This document shows positions 1 to 7,963 of a stretch of DNA of 37,758 nucleotides, piece after piece. The notes beneath the pieces are model-generated. The model did not search any database. It saw nothing but the letters and a program-made list of their open reading frames with translations, and was not told the origin of the DNA. This DNA comes from Chloroflexota bacterium (GTDB lineage Bacteria; Chloroflexota; Anaerolineae; Ardenticatenales; Ardenticatenaceae), in assembly GCA_003520455.1 (NCBI GenBank), contig DOUV01000854.1, positions 1-37,758 on the forward strand. Direction: 5' to 3'. How positions within the stretch are numbered: the first letter of the stretch is position 1; each line of letters starts with the position of its first letter. Position numbers and translations under genes: made by a program.

Positions 1-1322
1 AGGCCGAGACCGGCAACCGCCGCGCGGCCGAGCTGATGCGTGAGCTCGGTGGTGGGACCGTCGGCCAGGAGCTGGCCGATGAGTACCCGGCCGCGCCACC
101 CGTAATCCAGATCGAACTGAGCGCCGAGGAGGTCGAGCGCCTGCTGGGTATGCCGCTCCCCGTGGACCGCATTGCCGCGCACCTGCGCCGCCTTCAGTTC
201 CAGATCGAGCCAACGGGGCCAGACCGGTTGTTGGTGACTGCGCCCAGCCATCGGCTCGACATCACTGGCCCTCACGATCTCATCGAGGAGGTCGCCCGCA
301 TCGAGGGCTACGATACGATCCCCTCGACCCTCATGGCGGACCAGTTGCCGCCGATGCGCCAGGACCCCACACTGGCGGTAGAAGAGCGCATCCGCAACCT
401 GCTCGTGGCGGCGGGTCTGCAGGAGACCATCTCCTATACCCTGACCTGCCCCGAGCGCGAGGCGGCGCTGATCCCAGGCGCCAATCCCGGCGATGTCACT
501 GACGAGGGGTACGTGCGCCTGGCCAACCCAATCAGCCGGGAGCGGCGGGTGATGCGGCGCACCCTACTCGTGAGCGCTCTCGAGACCCTCCAGAACAACC
601 TGCGCTTCCGCGAGCGGGTCGCCATCTTCGAGGTCGGCCAGACCTACCAACCTGTCGCCGGACAGTTGCTGCCCGAGGAGCATCGTGGACTGGTGATCGC
701 ACTGGCCGGCGCGGCCAGCAAGCCGAGTTGGCTGGTCCCCGAGCCGCCCCACGTGGATTACTTCGACCTGAAAGGGATCGTCGACGCGCTCCTGGAGCAC
801 CTTCACCTGCACGAGCGTGTCCGCTTCGTCCCGAGCGATCACCCGACCTTCCAGCCCGGGCGCGCCGCCGATCTCGACCTCGATGGCACCAAAATCGGCA
901 CCCTGGGCGAGTTGCACCCCCTCGTGCGTGAGGAGCACGGCATCCCACTCGACCTACGCGTCCCGGTAGCCGAGTTGGCCCTCGATGCCCTGATCGCGGC
1001 GGCCCCACGTAGTTGGAAAACAGCGCCTGTCCCGCGCTTTCCGCCCATCGTCCAGGACCTCGCCGTCGTCGTGGACGAGGAGCGACCCGCCGGAGAGGTC
1101 GAGCGGGCCATCCGTGGGGCGGCGCCGGCCTTGCTGGTCGATGTGCAACTCTTCGACGTCTACCAGGGTGCGCCCATCCCGGCCGGCAAGAAATCGCTTG
1201 CCTTCCGCCTGACCTACCAGGCGCCCGACCGCACGCTGACCGACGCCGAGGTCGCCCGGGCTCACAACACTATCGTTGCTGCAATCAGGCACGAGCTTGG
1301 CGCCGAGATCCGCGGCGTGTAG
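1..1322 (+). CDS. pheT: Phenylalanyl-tRNA synthetase beta subunit, 3' part
   Basis: Partial: the frame is open from base 3 at the left edge, so the N-terminal part lies outside. The beta subunit pairs with PheS to charge tRNA-Phe in the cytoplasm. The visible 440 residues begin at the end of the B3/4 editing region (ETGNRRAAELMRELGGG), continue through a B5 DNA-binding-like domain (about residues 25-100 of the visible part), the catalytic-core-like region (EERIRNLLVAAGLQETISYT; FEVGQTY) and end with the anticodon-binding FDX-ACB domain (PRFPPIVQDLAVVVDEE to the stop). This order and C-terminal end match bacterial PheT. The gene is intact to its TAG stop. It is a housekeeping gene with no functional link to the right-hand cluster. 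Confidence 0.97.
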   Translation, partial: AETGNRRAAELMRELGGGTVGQELADEYPAAPPVIQIELSAEEVERLLGMPLPVDRIAAHLRRLQFQIEPTGPDRLLVTAPSHRLDITGPHDLIEEVARIEGYDTIPSTLMADQLPPMRQDPTLAVEERIRNLLVAAGLQETISYTLTCPEREAALIPGANPGDVTDEGYVRLANPISRERRVMRRTLLVSALETLQNNLRFRERVAIFEVGQTYQPVAGQLLPEEHRGLVIALAGAASKPSWLVPEPPHVDYFDLKGIVDALLEHLHLHERVRFVPSDHPTFQPGRAADLDLDGTKIGTLGELHPLVREEHGIPLDLRVPVAELALDALIAAAPRSWKTAPVPRFPPIVQDLAVVVDEERPAGEVERAIRGAAPALLVDVQLFDVYQGAPIPAGKKSLAFRLTYQAPDRTLTDAEVARAHNTIVAAIRHELGAEIRGV

Positions 1323-1383
1323 CTGCCGAGCCGGGCGCCCCCGAACGCTGCCGCGCCCATCGGGAAGGCAACGGCGCTGGCGC

Positions 1384-1412
1384 TTGACACGGCTGCCGGG
1401 CCTGAGTATCAT
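1384..1412 (+). promoter_or_regulatory. Sigma-70-like promoter downstream of pheT
   Basis: TTGACA at 1384-1389 and TATCAT at 1407-1412 are separated by exactly 17 bases. This is the best -35/-10 pair seen in the window. A transcript from about 1420 would carry a leader of roughly 520 bases to mgtE, including the small ORF at 1478 and the hairpin at 1822. Assignment is by consensus only. Confidence 0.5.
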
Positions 1413-1477
1413 GCGATCGGCGGTGGGCAGCCTCGTTGCCTGCCGCGATTGTGGTCGCCATTTTTGGGAGGACCGTT

Positions 1478-1597
1478 GTGACCACCGCGCTTGACGCGGA
1501 CAGTCCCAGTTCGGTGACAACTGATATCGCCATCGAGCAATGTCCCGACGATGGGCGCCGTCGCCAGGCCACGCGGTCGCGATCGGTGTCCCGCTAG
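1478..1597 (+). CDS. Possible small leader ORF (39 aa)
   Basis: A GTG start follows a good ribosome-binding site (GGGAGGA, five bases before the GTG) and opens a 39-codon frame ending in TAG. The product (MTTALDADSPSSVTTDIA...) is unlike any family I recognise and ends in an arginine/serine-rich tail. It lies just downstream of the 1384 promoter and within the predicted mgtE leader, so it could be a leader peptide. It could equally be chance in GC-rich DNA. The rest of 1323-1937 shows no other credible gene. Confidence 0.25.
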   Translation: MTTALDADSPSSVTTDIAIEQCPDDGRRRQATRSRSVSR

Positions 1598-1821
1598 CGC
1601 TCACTCCGGGCAGGCGCCGGCCGTACTCACCGCCCGCTGCGCTCGCCTCGGATAGGCACCTCAACGCCCACGGTCGGGGCTTTGCGCCAGGACGGTGGGC
1701 GCTTTGCGTCCCCATCGGGAGGTGCCGCTTGCTGGTTCTCGACCCCGCCCCGGAGTTCCTTTCCTGGCCTGCGACGCACAGGATCCGAGACCGCTTGCGC
1801 AGTCGCACCACAGACCAGGAC

Positions 1822-1850
1822 AGGGAGCAGCTGAAACGCCCCTGCTCCCT
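1822..1850 (+). other. Stem-loop upstream of mgtE
   Basis: AGGGAGCAG (1822-1830) and CTGCTCCCT (1842-1850) form a perfect 9-bp stem with an 11-base loop. The same two 9-mers occur again in the hairpin just after mgtE (3301-3366). No T run follows, so a simple terminator is unlikely. I did not recognise a Mg2+ (M-box) riboswitch around it. Confidence 0.55.
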
Positions 1851-1937
1851 CTCGACGCTCGTCTTCCCAGAGACCTCGCAGGGTCTACCGTCTTGCACCG
1901 GGATGAATACCGCCGGTCCGCGGTGAGGAGGGAGATC

Positions 1938-3296
1938 ATGCAAGAGACGACGCTTCCCCTGGTCGCCGAGATCGAGCGCCTCGTTACCCTGAACGACACC
2001 AACCGGAACGGTCTGCGCGGGTTGCTCGAGGCCATTCACCCGGCTGATATCGCCGAGGTGCTCGATGAGTTGAGCGCCGAGGCCCGGCTGGCACTGTTTA
2101 ATCTGCTTTCCATCGAGGTTGCCAGCGAGGTTCTGGACGAGAGCAACCCGGAGATTGCCCGCTTCATCTTCGAGGAGCTTCCAGACGATCGACTGGCCGA
2201 CCTCCTCGAAGAGCTGCCGATGGACGATGCCGCCCGGCTGCTCGCCGACCTTCCGCCGCAGACCGCCGCCGGGCTGATCGAACTCATGCAGCCCGAGGAC
2301 GCCGCCGAGGTGCGCGACCTGCTCTCCTACGAGGAGAGCACGGCCGGGCGCCTGATGACCGACAAGTTCGTCCGCCTGCGCAGCACCTGGACGGTGACCG
2401 AGACCTTCGATTATCTGCGTCACCTGGACCCCGACACCGAGACCATCGCTTACCTCTACGTCGTCGATCATCGCGACCGGCTGGTCGGCGTCGTGCCGCT
2501 GCGTTCGCTGGTCATAGCCCAGCCAGAGCAGACCATTGAGGAGATCATGACGCCCCGCGTTGTCGCGGTCGGCGTCGATACCGACCAGGAGGAACTGGCC
2601 GAGACGGTCGCCAAGTACGACTTCTCCGCCATTCCCGTGGTGGACGATGAGGGGCGCCTGGTCGGCATCGTCACCGTGGACGATGTAGTGGACATCCTTG
2701 AGGCCGAGGCCACGGAAGATATCCAGCGGCTGGGTGGTTCCGAGCCTCTCGACCAGCCCTATTTTGCCACACCGGTTGTCACCGTGGCCCGCAAACGAAT
2801 TGGCTGGCTGCTCCTTCTCTTTGTCGGAGGCAGCCTCACCAGCACGGTCATGCGCCTGTTCGAGGATGAGCTCCTCGAGGTCGTCGCCCTCTCGATCTTC
2901 ATCCCGCTCCTGATCGGAACCGGCGGCAATGCCGGCTCCCAGACGGTCAGCACCATCATCCGGGCGCTGGCGATTGACGAGATTCGCTTCGGCGATGCCC
3001 TGCGCGTGCTGTTCCGCGAGCTCTCCACCGGACTCCTGGTCGGCACGCTGCTGGGTCTGGTGGGCGCTTGCCTCGCCCTGTTCTGGGGAGCTGGGATCAC
3101 GCTCGCCATCGCCGTTGGGTTGACCCTGCCGATGATCTGCACGTGGGCCAGCGTCGTCGGCGGTTTGGTTCCGCTGCTGGCGGAGCGCGTGGGAATCGAT
3201 CCTGCTGTGGTCTCAGCGCCTCTCATTACAACTGTGGTGGACGCTACCGGCCTTGCGATCTACTTCCTGATCGCGAGAGCGGTGCTGGAGTTGTAG
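1938..3296 (+). CDS. mgtE: MgtE-family magnesium transporter
   Basis: A 452-residue inner-membrane Mg2+ channel/transporter of the usual MgtE length. The ATG at 1938 is chosen because GAGGAGGGAG lies just upstream and the protein then starts at the normal place. The frame is open to 1695, but that extension looks non-coding. The acidic N domain of helical repeats covers about residues 1-133 (ELPDDRLADLLEELP). Two CBS domains cover about 138-262 (FSAIPVVDDEGRLVGIVTV); they sense Mg2+ in this family. Transmembrane segments run from about 283 to the end and include the signature PLLIGTGGNAGSQTVSTIIR. Hairpins with identical stem cores flank the gene on both sides. Confidence 0.95.
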   Translation: MQETTLPLVAEIERLVTLNDTNRNGLRGLLEAIHPADIAEVLDELSAEARLALFNLLSIEVASEVLDESNPEIARFIFEELPDDRLADLLEELPMDDAARLLADLPPQTAAGLIELMQPEDAAEVRDLLSYEESTAGRLMTDKFVRLRSTWTVTETFDYLRHLDPDTETIAYLYVVDHRDRLVGVVPLRSLVIAQPEQTIEEIMTPRVVAVGVDTDQEELAETVAKYDFSAIPVVDDEGRLVGIVTVDDVVDILEAEATEDIQRLGGSEPLDQPYFATPVVTVARKRIGWLLLLFVGGSLTSTVMRLFEDELLEVVALSIFIPLLIGTGGNAGSQTVSTIIRALAIDEIRFGDALRVLFRELSTGLLVGTLLGLVGACLALFWGAGITLAIAVGLTLPMICTWASVVGGLVPLLAERVGIDPAVVSAPLITTVVDATGLAIYFLIARAVLEL

Positions 3297-3300
3297 TAGA

Positions 3301-3366
3301 TAGCAGAGGGAGCAGACGCTCTTGCAACGCAGATACAATCCTGGAGCACTCCTGCTCCCTTTGCTA
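3301..3366 (+). other. 15-bp stem-loop between mgtE and the aminotransferase
   Basis: TAGCAGAGGGAGCAG (3301-3315) pairs with CTGCTCCCTTTGCTA (3352-3366) over 15 positions with a single G-T wobble. The 36-base loop contains an inner GCTC/GAGC pair. It starts five bases after the mgtE stop and ends 23 bases before the next start, so it fills the intercistronic gap. It could be a terminator/attenuator or a structured 5' leader. It shares its core with the hairpin at 1822-1850. Confidence 0.6.
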
Positions 3367-3389
3367 CCCTCAAAAGAAGGAGAAGGTGT

Positions 3390-4622
3390 ATGCTCGATGT
3401 CGCCGCTGCCCGCAGCCACTTCCCGGCCCTGCACCGCGAGATGAATAGACAGCCTGTGATCTACGCCGACAACCCCGGCGGCACCCAGGTCCCAAAGATA
3501 GTCGCCGACGCCGTCGCCGGCCACCTGCTGGAGTGTAACGCCAACAGCCACGGCGCCTTCCTAACCTCTCATCTGACCGACCAGGTGGTCGCCGAGGCCC
3601 GGCGAGCGATGGCCGACCTGCTCAATGCCCCCTCACCCGATGAGATGATCTTCGGCCCCAACATGACCACACTCACGTTCGGCCTCAGCCGAGCCATTGG
3701 CCGTCTCCTGAACCCGGGGGACGAGATCATCATCACCACGCTCGACCACGACGCCAACTACTCCCCCTGGGCGGCGCTGGCCGAGCGTGGGGCCATCCTC
3801 CGGCAGGTCGATATCAATCTGGAAGATGTGACCCTGGACCTGGCGAGCCTGGAGCGACAGCTGTCGCCGCGGACTCGTGTCGTCGCGTTCGGCCACGCCT
3901 CGAACGCCGTCGGCACCATTAACCCGGTGCACCGGATCGTCGAGATGGTGCGGGCCGTGGTCCCCGAGGCGATCATCTACGTGGATGCGGTCCAGAGCGT
4001 GCCGCACATCCCCATCGATGTGCAAGCCCTCGGGTGCGATCTACTGGTCTGTTCCAGCTACAAGTTTTTCGGCCCGCACCAGGGCATCGCCTGGGGTCGC
4101 TACGAGCTGCTCGACCGTCTGCCGGCCTACAAGGTCCGGCCCGCCGATCCCGAACCCCCTGAAAAGTTTGAGACCGGAACCAAAGCCTTCGAACTGATGG
4201 CGGGCGTCTCGGCGGCGGTGGACTATCTGGCCTCGCTTGGGGGGGTGACAGACAACCGGCGCGAGTATCTGCGGCGCGTAATGCGGAGCATCGCGGAGTA
4301 CGAACAGCAGTTAAGTGCTCGCCTCATCAGCGGCCTGAAGACTATCCCTGGCGTGACTCTCTACGGCATCACCGACCTCGACCGCCTCCATGCGCGGGTG
4401 CCGACCGTCGCCCTCACCAGCGCGGGCACGTCCCCCGAGATGCTGGCAACTCGGCTGGGCGAGCAGGGTGTCTTCGCCTGGCACGGTAACTATTACGCCA
4501 TCAACCTCATGGAGCGGCTGGGGCTCGAGCCGGAGGGTGCTCTGCGATTGGGTCTAGCGCACTACAATACGGTCGAGGAGGTAGACCGGCTGCTTGAGAC
4601 GCTGGAGGAGATCTGCCGGTAG
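3390..4622 (+). CDS. Cysteine desulfurase-like aminotransferase (class V)
   Basis: A 410-residue PLP enzyme of fold type I, class V aminotransferase family. The ATG is preceded by AAGGAGAAGG. The PLP lysine lies in SSYKFFGPHQG; the cofactor aspartate and glutamine are in IYVDAVQSVPH; NPGGTQVP near residue 30 is the usual substrate-side loop. It resembles the cysteine-desulfurase-like group rather than true SufS/IscS. The C-terminal region where desulfurases carry the mobile catalytic cysteine reads FAWHGNYYAINLMERLG, with no cysteine, so sulfur transfer is doubtful and the true substrate is unknown. The neighbouring genes give no further clue. Confidence 0.85.
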   Translation: MLDVAAARSHFPALHREMNRQPVIYADNPGGTQVPKIVADAVAGHLLECNANSHGAFLTSHLTDQVVAEARRAMADLLNAPSPDEMIFGPNMTTLTFGLSRAIGRLLNPGDEIIITTLDHDANYSPWAALAERGAILRQVDINLEDVTLDLASLERQLSPRTRVVAFGHASNAVGTINPVHRIVEMVRAVVPEAIIYVDAVQSVPHIPIDVQALGCDLLVCSSYKFFGPHQGIAWGRYELLDRLPAYKVRPADPEPPEKFETGTKAFELMAGVSAAVDYLASLGGVTDNRREYLRRVMRSIAEYEQQLSARLISGLKTIPGVTLYGITDLDRLHARVPTVALTSAGTSPEMLATRLGEQGVFAWHGNYYAINLMERLGLEPEGALRLGLAHYNTVEEVDRLLETLEEICR

Positions 4623-5133
4623 TCGGGGGACGCCTGGACCACTGCAGAGTCAATTCCACTCGAACCTCCAGTGAAGGGCATTCGGCGCCCGCTGTTCGTG
4701 TTCGGGGGCTCTACCGTGCTGCAGATAGAAGCAGCAGGCACGCTGGACCCCATCATCTCGAGCGTGCGCAAGCGGCGGCCGTGGCGCGTCTGTATGGCCA
4801 GAACGGCGTAATGCTGGGCGAGAGCGTCCCGCTGGGTGAAACCTGGATGGCGCAACGCGGGTCCCAGATGGCCTCATCCCCGAGACCCACTTGACGGTGA
4901 ATGGGCGAGTGGGTGGTAACAGCTACGTCCCGTAGATCGTGCCGGCGGTCGCCACGCGCGCCTCCGGGCCTGGCATGCGCACATCGGCGTGAGCCAGACA
5001 GTACCGGGCGATCAGTCGGGTAGAGAGATCAAAGCGCCGGGTGCCCTCGATGCTACGCCCACCCGGCGCCACCCTCCACCTTCAACCCCCAGCCCCCTCC
5101 CCCAGTGGGCCGCGCCGTGATGATGTGTTCATA
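4623..5133. other. Intergenic stretch with possible gene remnants
   Basis: I find no intact gene here. Two short pieces look protein-like. On the + strand around 4760-4890 a frame reads ARLYGQNGVMLGESVPLGE before a stop. On the - strand at 4923-5054 a frame reads RRFDLSTRLIARYCLAHADV and ends at a TAG. Neither has a convincing start or ribosome-binding site, and I recognise no family. They may be the decayed ends of lost genes. The stretch from 5070 to 5105 is simple C-rich sequence. Confidence 0.25.
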
Positions 5134-5173
5134 TTTCTGTAAAAGTGGCGCGTACGCGCCACTTTTACAGAAA
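5134..5173. repeat. Perfect 40-bp palindrome
   Basis: TTTCTGTAAAAGTGGCGCGT (5134-5153) is followed with no spacer by its exact reverse complement (5154-5173). The pairing is 20/20 and ends at both borders. As RNA it would fold into a long stem closing on a very small loop. It lies about 220 bases upstream of the MFS gene in a region without genes. Candidates are a bidirectional terminator, a dimeric protein-binding site or the folded core of a small mobile element. Confidence 0.85.
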
Positions 5174-5349
5174 GAGAGTTACGCCATCCCGCACCGTCCC
5201 GCTGCTTTCACCGGGTGCCTCCTACCACCGGCCGGAAATCTCTCCAGATAGGGAGTCGCCACCTTCCACCATCCAGCTTGACGATTGCGGCTCCCCGTGT
5301 AAACTTAGCTCCTCTAATTGTTAGTGATTCACTACGGCCCGCGTTGTAC

Positions 5350-5391
5350 TGGTCTGACCAACGACGACGCACCATTGGTATGGTAAACCAA
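5350..5391 (+). promoter_or_regulatory. Two TGGT/ACCA inverted repeats before the MFS gene
   Basis: TGGTCTGACCA (5350-5360) is a perfect 5-bp inverted repeat with one central base. TTGGTATGGTAAACCAA (5375-5391) has 5-bp arms around seven bases and ends two bases before the MFS start codon. Both share TGGT/ACCA half-sites and could be operators for a local repressor. No purine-rich ribosome-binding site is evident here, so the MFS message may be nearly leaderless or weakly translated. Confidence 0.25.
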
Positions 5392-5393
5392 AC

Positions 5394-6668
5394 ATGAAAC
5401 GCACATTCACAGCGCACACACTCCCACTTTCAACGACAAAATCGCGCCAGTGGCTGGGACTGCCGGCGGGCTATGCCGCGCTCAGACACCGCAATTTCCG
5501 GCTCTACTGGTTCGGCCAGATGATCTCGCTCGCCGGCACCTGGATGCAGACCGTGGCCCAGGGATGGCTCGTCTACCAGCTCACCAGGTCACCGTTTGCG
5601 CTTGGACTGGTCGGGATGGCGGCCTCGCTCCCTATCCTGTTCTTCTCGCTCTTCGGAGGCGTACTGGCCGACCGGCTTGACCGTCGGAAGCTCCTGATAA
5701 CAACTCAAAGCCTGGCGATGTTCGAGGCCTTCATCATGGCATGGTTAATCTGGAGCGGACGCATCCAGATCTGGCAGATCTACGCGCTGGCGTTTGGCCT
5801 CGGCATGATCTACGCGCTGGACAGTCCCGCGCGCCAGGCTTTCGTCGTGGAGTTGGTCGGCAGAGAAGACCTCCCCAACGCTATCGCGCTCAACGCCACC
5901 ATCTTCAATTTGGCGCGCGTGGTCGGTCCCGCAGTCGCCGCGGCTCTGCTGGCCACGGTTGGCGTTGCGAGCGCTTACTTCATCAACGGGCTGACCTTCA
6001 TCGCGGTGATCGTCATGCTGATCGCTATCCAGGTGCCCGCCAGGATGACCAGCGCGACCCAGCGGTCGATGCTCGATAACCTGCGCGAGGGGCTCGCTTA
6101 TATCCGCACGGACCCCCCGACGATGGCATTGATCGGGATGGTCGCCATCGTCGGGCTCTTCGGATTGCCCTACTCGACCCTCATGCCGGCGTTTGCCGAC
6201 CGCGCACTTCACACCGGGGTCCAGGGCTATGGCGCTCTGCTTATGGCGAGCGGCATCGGAGCCCTGATCAGCGCCTTCAGCCTGGCCTCGCTCAGTTCGC
6301 TTCGGCACAAGGGCAAACTTCTGACCGTGGGCGACTTGATCTTTCCGGTCATGTTGGTGGCCTTCAGCCTTACCCGCTCGATGCCGCTGGCGCTGGGCTT
6401 GCTGGTGCTGGTCGGCGGCTTCCTGGTGATGCGGGCGACGATCAGCAATATCCTGCTCCAGACCACGGTCCCCGATGAGCTGCGGGGACGGGTGATGAGC
6501 GTCTACACCATGATGTTCCTGGGTATGACGCCATTCGGGAGCTTCCAGGCCGGCGTGGTGGCCGAGCACTTCGGGGCCCCAGCCGCGATCTTGATCGGCG
6601 GGCTGATTGTCTGGTCGGCGGCGGTCTTCATCTTCATCCGCTTCCCCCGCGTGCGTCGCTTGCCCTGA
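5394..6668 (+). CDS. MFS transporter, EntS-like
   Basis: A 424-residue inner-membrane protein of the major facilitator superfamily, in the MFS_3/enterobactin-exporter-like group, with about 12 hydrophobic segments. The N-terminal block RNFRLYWFGQMISLAGTWMQ and the cytoplasmic loop motif GGVLADRLDRRKLL after TM2 (MFS motif A) are characteristic. The second half has TTVPDELRGRVMSVYTM, also typical of this group. Such proteins usually export siderophores or small drugs by proton antiport; the substrate here is unknown. The start at 5394 is the only ATG close to the conserved region and directly follows an inverted repeat. The gene ends just before a strong convergent terminator hairpin. Confidence 0.9.
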   Translation: MKRTFTAHTLPLSTTKSRQWLGLPAGYAALRHRNFRLYWFGQMISLAGTWMQTVAQGWLVYQLTRSPFALGLVGMAASLPILFFSLFGGVLADRLDRRKLLITTQSLAMFEAFIMAWLIWSGRIQIWQIYALAFGLGMIYALDSPARQAFVVELVGREDLPNAIALNATIFNLARVVGPAVAAALLATVGVASAYFINGLTFIAVIVMLIAIQVPARMTSATQRSMLDNLREGLAYIRTDPPTMALIGMVAIVGLFGLPYSTLMPAFADRALHTGVQGYGALLMASGIGALISAFSLASLSSLRHKGKLLTVGDLIFPVMLVAFSLTRSMPLALGLLVLVGGFLVMRATISNILLQTTVPDELRGRVMSVYTMMFLGMTPFGSFQAGVVAEHFGAPAAILIGGLIVWSAAVFIFIRFPRVRRLP

Positions 6669-6692
6669 TCTTATCCGAACCTCACTAAGAAA

Positions 6693-6716
6693 AGCACCGG
6701 CCCGCGGGCCGGTGCT
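6693..6716 (-). terminator. Intrinsic terminator between MFS and acetamidase genes
   Basis: AGCACCGGCCCG followed by its exact reverse complement gives a 12-bp GC-rich stem (6693-6716). Read on the - strand, the stem is followed by TTTTCTT, so it best terminates the acetamidase transcript whose stop is at 6737. On the + strand no T run follows, but the hairpin could still slow the MFS transcript arriving from the left. Confidence 0.75.
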
Positions 6717-6736
6717 CCTCTGCTGGGGCGGGGTGA

Positions 6737-7666
6737 CTACTGGAAGATACCAAATGGCAAGTAGGCGCTCACGATCCAGTTGGGCGCGTCCACGATCTCA
6801 CTGATCTTGAGATCGACCGCCACGCTGCTAAGCATGTAGGCCTCGACCGGTGTGAGGTCGTACTCGTGCACAAGATGGTCGATCATGTATCGAATGGCGT
6901 TCTGGGCGCCGACGAAGAGATCGGGTCCGACACTGGCAGTGCAGTAGTAGCCCTTGCCCTCCCATTTGGAGTTGAGTGGCCCCCGGCAAATGAATTGTGG
7001 CTCGGGAATCGAGCGGCCCTTGAGCACCGTGAAGCGCAACTCGAAGCGCATCGGGCACTCAATGCCGGTCACGCAGACCTCGCCGTCGCCCTGGGCCGCG
7101 TGGCAGTCGCCCGCCGAGAAGAGTGCGCCGGGTACCTGCACCGGCAACAGCAACGTGTTGCCTGCGTTGAGGTGGCGAATGTCCATGTTGCCACCAAACT
7201 TCCCTGGCGGCAGGACAAAGTGCTGCCCCGGCTCAGCCGGTGCGACTCCCATCGTGCCACAGAACGGATCGAGCGGGATCCGGATGCCAGACTTGAAATC
7301 GGCGTAATTCAGATTGGTCAGGTCCCAGATGTGGAGGTTTGGCCCCGGAAAATCGTCGGGGAGCAACCCGAGCGTCGGCAGCACGCCCGTCCAGCCCCAA
7401 TCGAGTGGCCGCAGGGCCAGGATCTCGACCGACAGCACGTCGCCGGGCTCGGCCCCGCGGACGGAGATCGGACCCGCGAGCGGATAGATTCGGTCGAAGT
7501 CAACGTTCGCCAGGTCGGCCGCACTCGACTCGGGCGTAATCTGGCCGCCCGTCACCTCCTCGGTCTCACAGACCACCACATCACCGGAATCGATCTCGAT
7601 CGCCGGCGGCAGGCTGTTGTCCCACTTGGTGTGGAAGGTTTCCCGGCCGATGAAATGGATTGCCAT
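6737..7666 (-). CDS. Acetamidase/formamidase family protein
   Basis: A 309-residue cytoplasmic hydrolase of the FmdA/AmdA family, which releases ammonia from short amides such as formamide or acetamide. The ATG has an excellent ribosome-binding site (AAAGGAGG, seven bases away). Family features include AGGQITPESSAADL-type N-terminal text (here VTGGQITPESSAADL), HFVLPPGKFGGNMDIRHL and GALFSAGDCHAAQGDGEV, which holds conserved acidic and histidine residues of the active site. It is monocistronic, with its own extended -10 promoter and a terminator. A small-amide hydrolase may complement the C-N hydrolases of the - strand cluster, but there is no direct link. Confidence 0.9.
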   Translation of the reverse strand: MAIHFIGRETFHTKWDNSLPPAIEIDSGDVVVCETEEVTGGQITPESSAADLANVDFDRIYPLAGPISVRGAEPGDVLSVEILALRPLDWGWTGVLPTLGLLPDDFPGPNLHIWDLTNLNYADFKSGIRIPLDPFCGTMGVAPAEPGQHFVLPPGKFGGNMDIRHLNAGNTLLLPVQVPGALFSAGDCHAAQGDGEVCVTGIECPMRFELRFTVLKGRSIPEPQFICRGPLNSKWEGKGYYCTASVGPDLFVGAQNAIRYMIDHLVHEYDLTPVEAYMLSSVAVDLKISEIVDAPNWIVSAYLPFGIFQ

Positions 7667-7738
7667 CTGGTGCCTCCTTTATCTCTTGAGGATGACCGCT
7701 GACGCTACCATCTGCCCCGGACGGGGCGGATCAGCGCC

Positions 7739-7747
7739 AGTATACCA
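7739..7747 (-). promoter_or_regulatory. Extended -10 promoter for acetamidase
   Basis: On the - strand the sequence TGGTATACT is a TGN extended -10 box with hexamer TATACT, about 75 bases before the acetamidase start. No good -35 is seen at 17 bases, which extended -10 promoters tolerate. The rest of 7667-7963, shared with the divergent lipoprotein gene, shows no other clear signal. Confidence 0.4.
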
Positions 7748-7963
7748 CCCTTTGGGCCCTTCGTGACGACCAATTTCCCACGGGCAGGATACGACGTGCC
7801 GTGAAGATTCGCGCGAATGAGAGCGACGAGCCACTGAGACGCTCCATCAAGACGGCTCAACTATGCTCATCTGCGCGAAACAGCGGCCATTTATCACTTC
7901 CTCAAACCGCCTCAGCCTGTCACAATAGCACTGGGTCTCCTGTGTCATTGCGTGAGGTGTGGC

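Noticed and set aside
1413..1937. A Mg2+ riboswitch (M-box) or T-box leader before mgtE
   Set aside because: I looked for the conserved M-box core and the T-box AGGGTGG-ACCGCG motif and found neither. The ACCGC/GCGGT pair near 1907-1925 is too short to support the claim.
954..2471. A 505-residue open frame on the - strand across pheT and mgtE
   Set aside because: It lies opposite the recognisable pheT C-terminus and mgtE and crosses their intergenic region. Its translation has no family features. High GC content leaves such antisense frames open.
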